A stretch of 6,950 nt of DNA from Bryobacterales bacterium (GTDB taxonomy: Bacteria; Acidobacteriota; Terriglobia; Bryobacterales; Bryobacteraceae). The translations under genes and the position numbers were made by a program. The stretch covers positions 1-6,950 of the forward strand of contig JANXQZ010000999.1 in the NCBI GenBank assembly GCA_025353235.1, read 5' to 3'. The notes beneath the pieces are model-generated. The model had not been told where the DNA came from. It was given only the letters and a program-made list of their open reading frames with translations, and ran no database searches. Position 1 is the stretch's first letter, and every line of letters starts with the position of its first letter. Shown piece by piece: positions 5,280-6,950 of this stretch.

Positions 5280-6217
5280 TTCTTCTTCACTCCCAAAAAT
5301 TCGTTGTCGGCCAAGTGCTGTCCATTAAGGAAAGCTTCGGCTGTCATGCGTTTGCGTCCTTCCATTTGAACTTCCAACAGCTCAAGCGTTGTATGCTCGC
5401 CGCAGTCCGCCAGCAGACGTCGATGGATTGCGTAAGTGCGCCCTGGCGTGCCGGTGCCTGATTCAGCCGCAACGCGCGACTTACACACATGCAGCATTTG
5501 CCCGCGAAAGGTGGTGTGGGTTCCAGGCCAAGGCAGCAGCCCGCGGGACCGATTGCAGATCGCCCTTGCTGGCAGCGACCAGTCAATCTGGCCGTCTTCT
5601 TTTTTCAGGATGGGGGCGAGCGTTGCCTGGCTTGCGTCCTGAGGCTCCGGCACAATCGAGCCGTCCTCCAAGCCTCGCAAGGTTTGCACGAGCAGACTGG
5701 CACCGGCTTCCGCAAGCCGCGGGGCCAACTCCAGCGCGTTTTCCTCTGGCCCTATTGGCGTGCACCACTTCAGCAGCATGTCTCCGGTGTCCAGACCCGC
5801 ATCGATTCGCATGGTGGTTACGCCTGTAACAGTCTCACCGTTTGCAACCGCCCACTGAATCGGCGCGGCCCCGCGGTACTTCGGCAACAAGGAGCCATGC
5901 ACATTGATAATGCCCAGGCGTGGTATATCGATGATCGATTGCGGGATGATCTGGCCGTAGCCGACCACCACCATCGCGTCCAGCCGCATGCCTCGTAATT
6001 GTTGTACTGATTCCGGACGCCGGATGCGCTCGGGCTGAGAGACAGCGATTCCGAGTCGAATGGCGGCGTCCTTCACGGGCGACGAAGCCAGTTGGCCACC
6101 GCGCCCTTTTGGCCGATCCGGCTGAGTGAACACCGCCGCTACCCGATGACCAGCCTCGATCATACGCTCAAGCGTCGGCACTGCAAATTGCGGCGTGCCC
6201 AGAAACACTACTTCCAT
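5276..6217 (-). CDS. fmt: Methionyl-tRNA formyltransferase (313 aa)
   Basis: Adds a formyl group from 10-formyltetrahydrofolate to Met-tRNA(fMet) for translation initiation. The N-terminal transferase domain starts MEVVFLGTPQFAVPTLE; FTQPDRPKGRG (30-40) is the basic loop; VVVGYGQIIP (83-92) and NVHGSLLPKYRGAAPIQWA hold Asn105 and His107; DAGLDTGDML holds Asp143. Together these are the family's catalytic Asn-His-Asp. The C-terminal tRNA-binding domain follows from about 206, with GQIDWS, LLPWPGTHT and MTAEAFLNG. The length fits the family. Its first 10 bases overlap the end of def, the usual partner gene, and its TGA overlaps the TTG start of argJ. Confidence 0.97.
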   Translation of the reverse strand: MEVVFLGTPQFAVPTLERMIEAGHRVAAVFTQPDRPKGRGGQLASSPVKDAAIRLGIAVSQPERIRRPESVQQLRGMRLDAMVVVGYGQIIPQSIIDIPRLGIINVHGSLLPKYRGAAPIQWAVANGETVTGVTTMRIDAGLDTGDMLLKWCTPIGPEENALELAPRLAEAGASLLVQTLRGLEDGSIVPEPQDASQATLAPILKKEDGQIDWSLPARAICNRSRGLLPWPGTHTTFRGQMLHVCKSRVAAESGTGTPGRTYAIHRRLLADCGEHTTLELLEVQMEGRKRMTAEAFLNGQHLADNEFLGVKKN

Positions 6218-6723
6218 TCACCGGCCTTAATCAATTTGCGAACCTTGCGGCGGATGAGATCGCGCTTGAGCGAACTGACATGGCTGATATAGAGACGGCC
6301 GTGCAGGTGATCCGTTTCATGCAGCAGCGCGCGGGCCAGCAGTTCTTCGCCCGACGTCTCGAACCACTCGCCTTTCGCGTCCTGGGCTCGCACCGTCACC
6401 TTGTTAGGCCGGGTCACCTGTTCCCGGAACCCCGGAATGCTCAGGCATCCCTCTTCGCTGATCTGAGTGCCAGACTTGCTGGAGATCTCCGGATTGATGA
6501 GCACGATTCTCTGGGCCGCGTCTTCACCCACCGATAGATCTACCACTGCGATGCGCTTGGAAATACCGATTTGCGGCGCAGCCAGTCCAACGCCCTTGGC
6601 CGCATACATCGATTCGAACATGTCGTCCACCAGCGCCTGCAACTCCAGTGTGTCGAACTCTTCCACGGTTTTCGCCTGAGTCTCAAGCACGGGCTGGGGG
6701 AAAAAAACGATTGGGTAAACCAT
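6208..6723 (-). CDS. def: Peptide deformylase (171 aa)
   Basis: Removes the formyl group from the N-terminal methionine of new proteins, undoing at the end of synthesis what fmt provides at the start. All three metalloenzyme motifs are present: GVGLAAPQIG (44-53), EGCLSIPG with the metal ligand Cys93 (91-98), and HETDHLHG with His135, Glu136 and His139. Residue 134 is Leu where Gln is frequent, but other deformylases vary here too. The start ATG shares one base with the aroC stop (TGATG), so translation is probably coupled. The end overlaps fmt by 10 bp. Confidence 0.97.
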   Translation of the reverse strand: MVYPIVFFPQPVLETQAKTVEEFDTLELQALVDDMFESMYAAKGVGLAAPQIGISKRIAVVDLSVGEDAAQRIVLINPEISSKSGTQISEEGCLSIPGFREQVTRPNKVTVRAQDAKGEWFETSGEELLARALLHETDHLHGRLYISHVSSLKRDLIRRKVRKLIKAGEWK

Positions 6724-6950
6724 CAGAAATTCTTAACTTGCTCCCTGTAGCCCTCGAAATTGCGGCGCGTTTCCGCCAGCGAATCTCCTCCGAATTTTTC
6801 GAGGAACGCCTGCGCGAGCACCAAAGCCACCATGGCTTCTCCGATTACTCCCGCCGCTGGAACCACCGCCACATCGCTCCGCTCATAAGCAGCCTTGGCC
6901 GCATCGCGAGTGGCGAGATCTACGGATTCAAGCGGCCGCCGTAGCGTCGA
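6723..6950 (-). CDS. aroC: Chorismate synthase, C-terminal 75 residues only
   Basis: Catalyses the last shikimate step, EPSP to chorismate, using reduced FMN. The visible reading enters at the right edge of the window with [16 protein letters not shown], continues [19 protein letters not shown] and [13 protein letters not shown], and ends REQVKNF at TGA 6723-6725. [11 protein letters not shown] and FLEKFGGDS are the standard C-terminal blocks of the long AroC type. The start lies outside the window. It is the first visible gene of the operon and overlaps def by one base. Confidence 0.93.
   Translation of the reverse strand, partial: STLRRPLESVDLATRDAAKAAYERSDVAVVPAAGVIGEAMVALVLAQAFLEKFGGDSLAETRRNFEGYREQVKNF

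Noticed and set aside
6319..6321. Leu134 in place of the frequent Gln before the HETDH motif of def
   Set aside because: Other active deformylases also differ at this position; all metal ligands and the catalytic Glu are present, so it is not evidence of lost function.

Overview
The window reads as ordinary bacterial chromosome with every substantial gene on the minus strand. In transcription order (high to low coordinates) it holds the 3' end of aroC (chorismate synthase), def (peptide deformylase), fmt (methionyl-tRNA formyltransferase), argJ (ornithine/glutamate N-acetyltransferase), a small secreted NTF2-like protein, a long NfeD-family membrane serine protease, a wrecked sulfite-oxidase-type gene, and a secreted aldose 1-epimerase that runs off the left edge. 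Gene content and protein style suggest an Acidobacteriota-like organism; that is inference from recognition, with no marker gene in the window to prove it.

Region 2448-6950 is a tightly packed operon. Consecutive genes overlap by 1 bp (aroC/def), 10 bp (def/fmt), 3 bp (fmt/argJ), 20 bp (argJ/NTF2-like) and 4 bp (NTF2-like/nfeD), so translation is probably coupled along its length. def and fmt are the usual pair that remove and add the N-formyl group of initiator methionine. aroC and argJ are biosynthetic neighbours (aromatic amino acids, arginine). The last two products have export signals and probably act at or outside the membrane.

Region 1112-2360 is the most informative part. It is a degraded sulfite oxidase-family (molybdopterin oxidoreductase) gene on the minus strand. 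It carries a frameshift near its start, at least one probable internal deletion, loss of the molybdenum-ligating Cys, an in-frame stop, and an insertion. The insertion is a 621-bp element (1539-2159) with 18-bp terminal inverted repeats and an 8-bp target duplication. Removing the element and one duplication copy restores an unbroken family-typical reading frame at that point. The element carries only the C-terminal part of an IS1-like DDE transposase, followed by an abutting 84-aa ORF predicted to be a two-helix membrane protein whose stop codon lies inside the right inverted repeat.

Region 1-1055 is the exported aldose 1-epimerase, complete except for its last few residues. No stretch of more than 300 bases lacks a gene or gene remnant. 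I saw no tRNA, rRNA, CRISPR array or riboswitch, and no new multi-gene system. The decayed gene with its precisely bounded, passenger-carrying element is the main object of interest.
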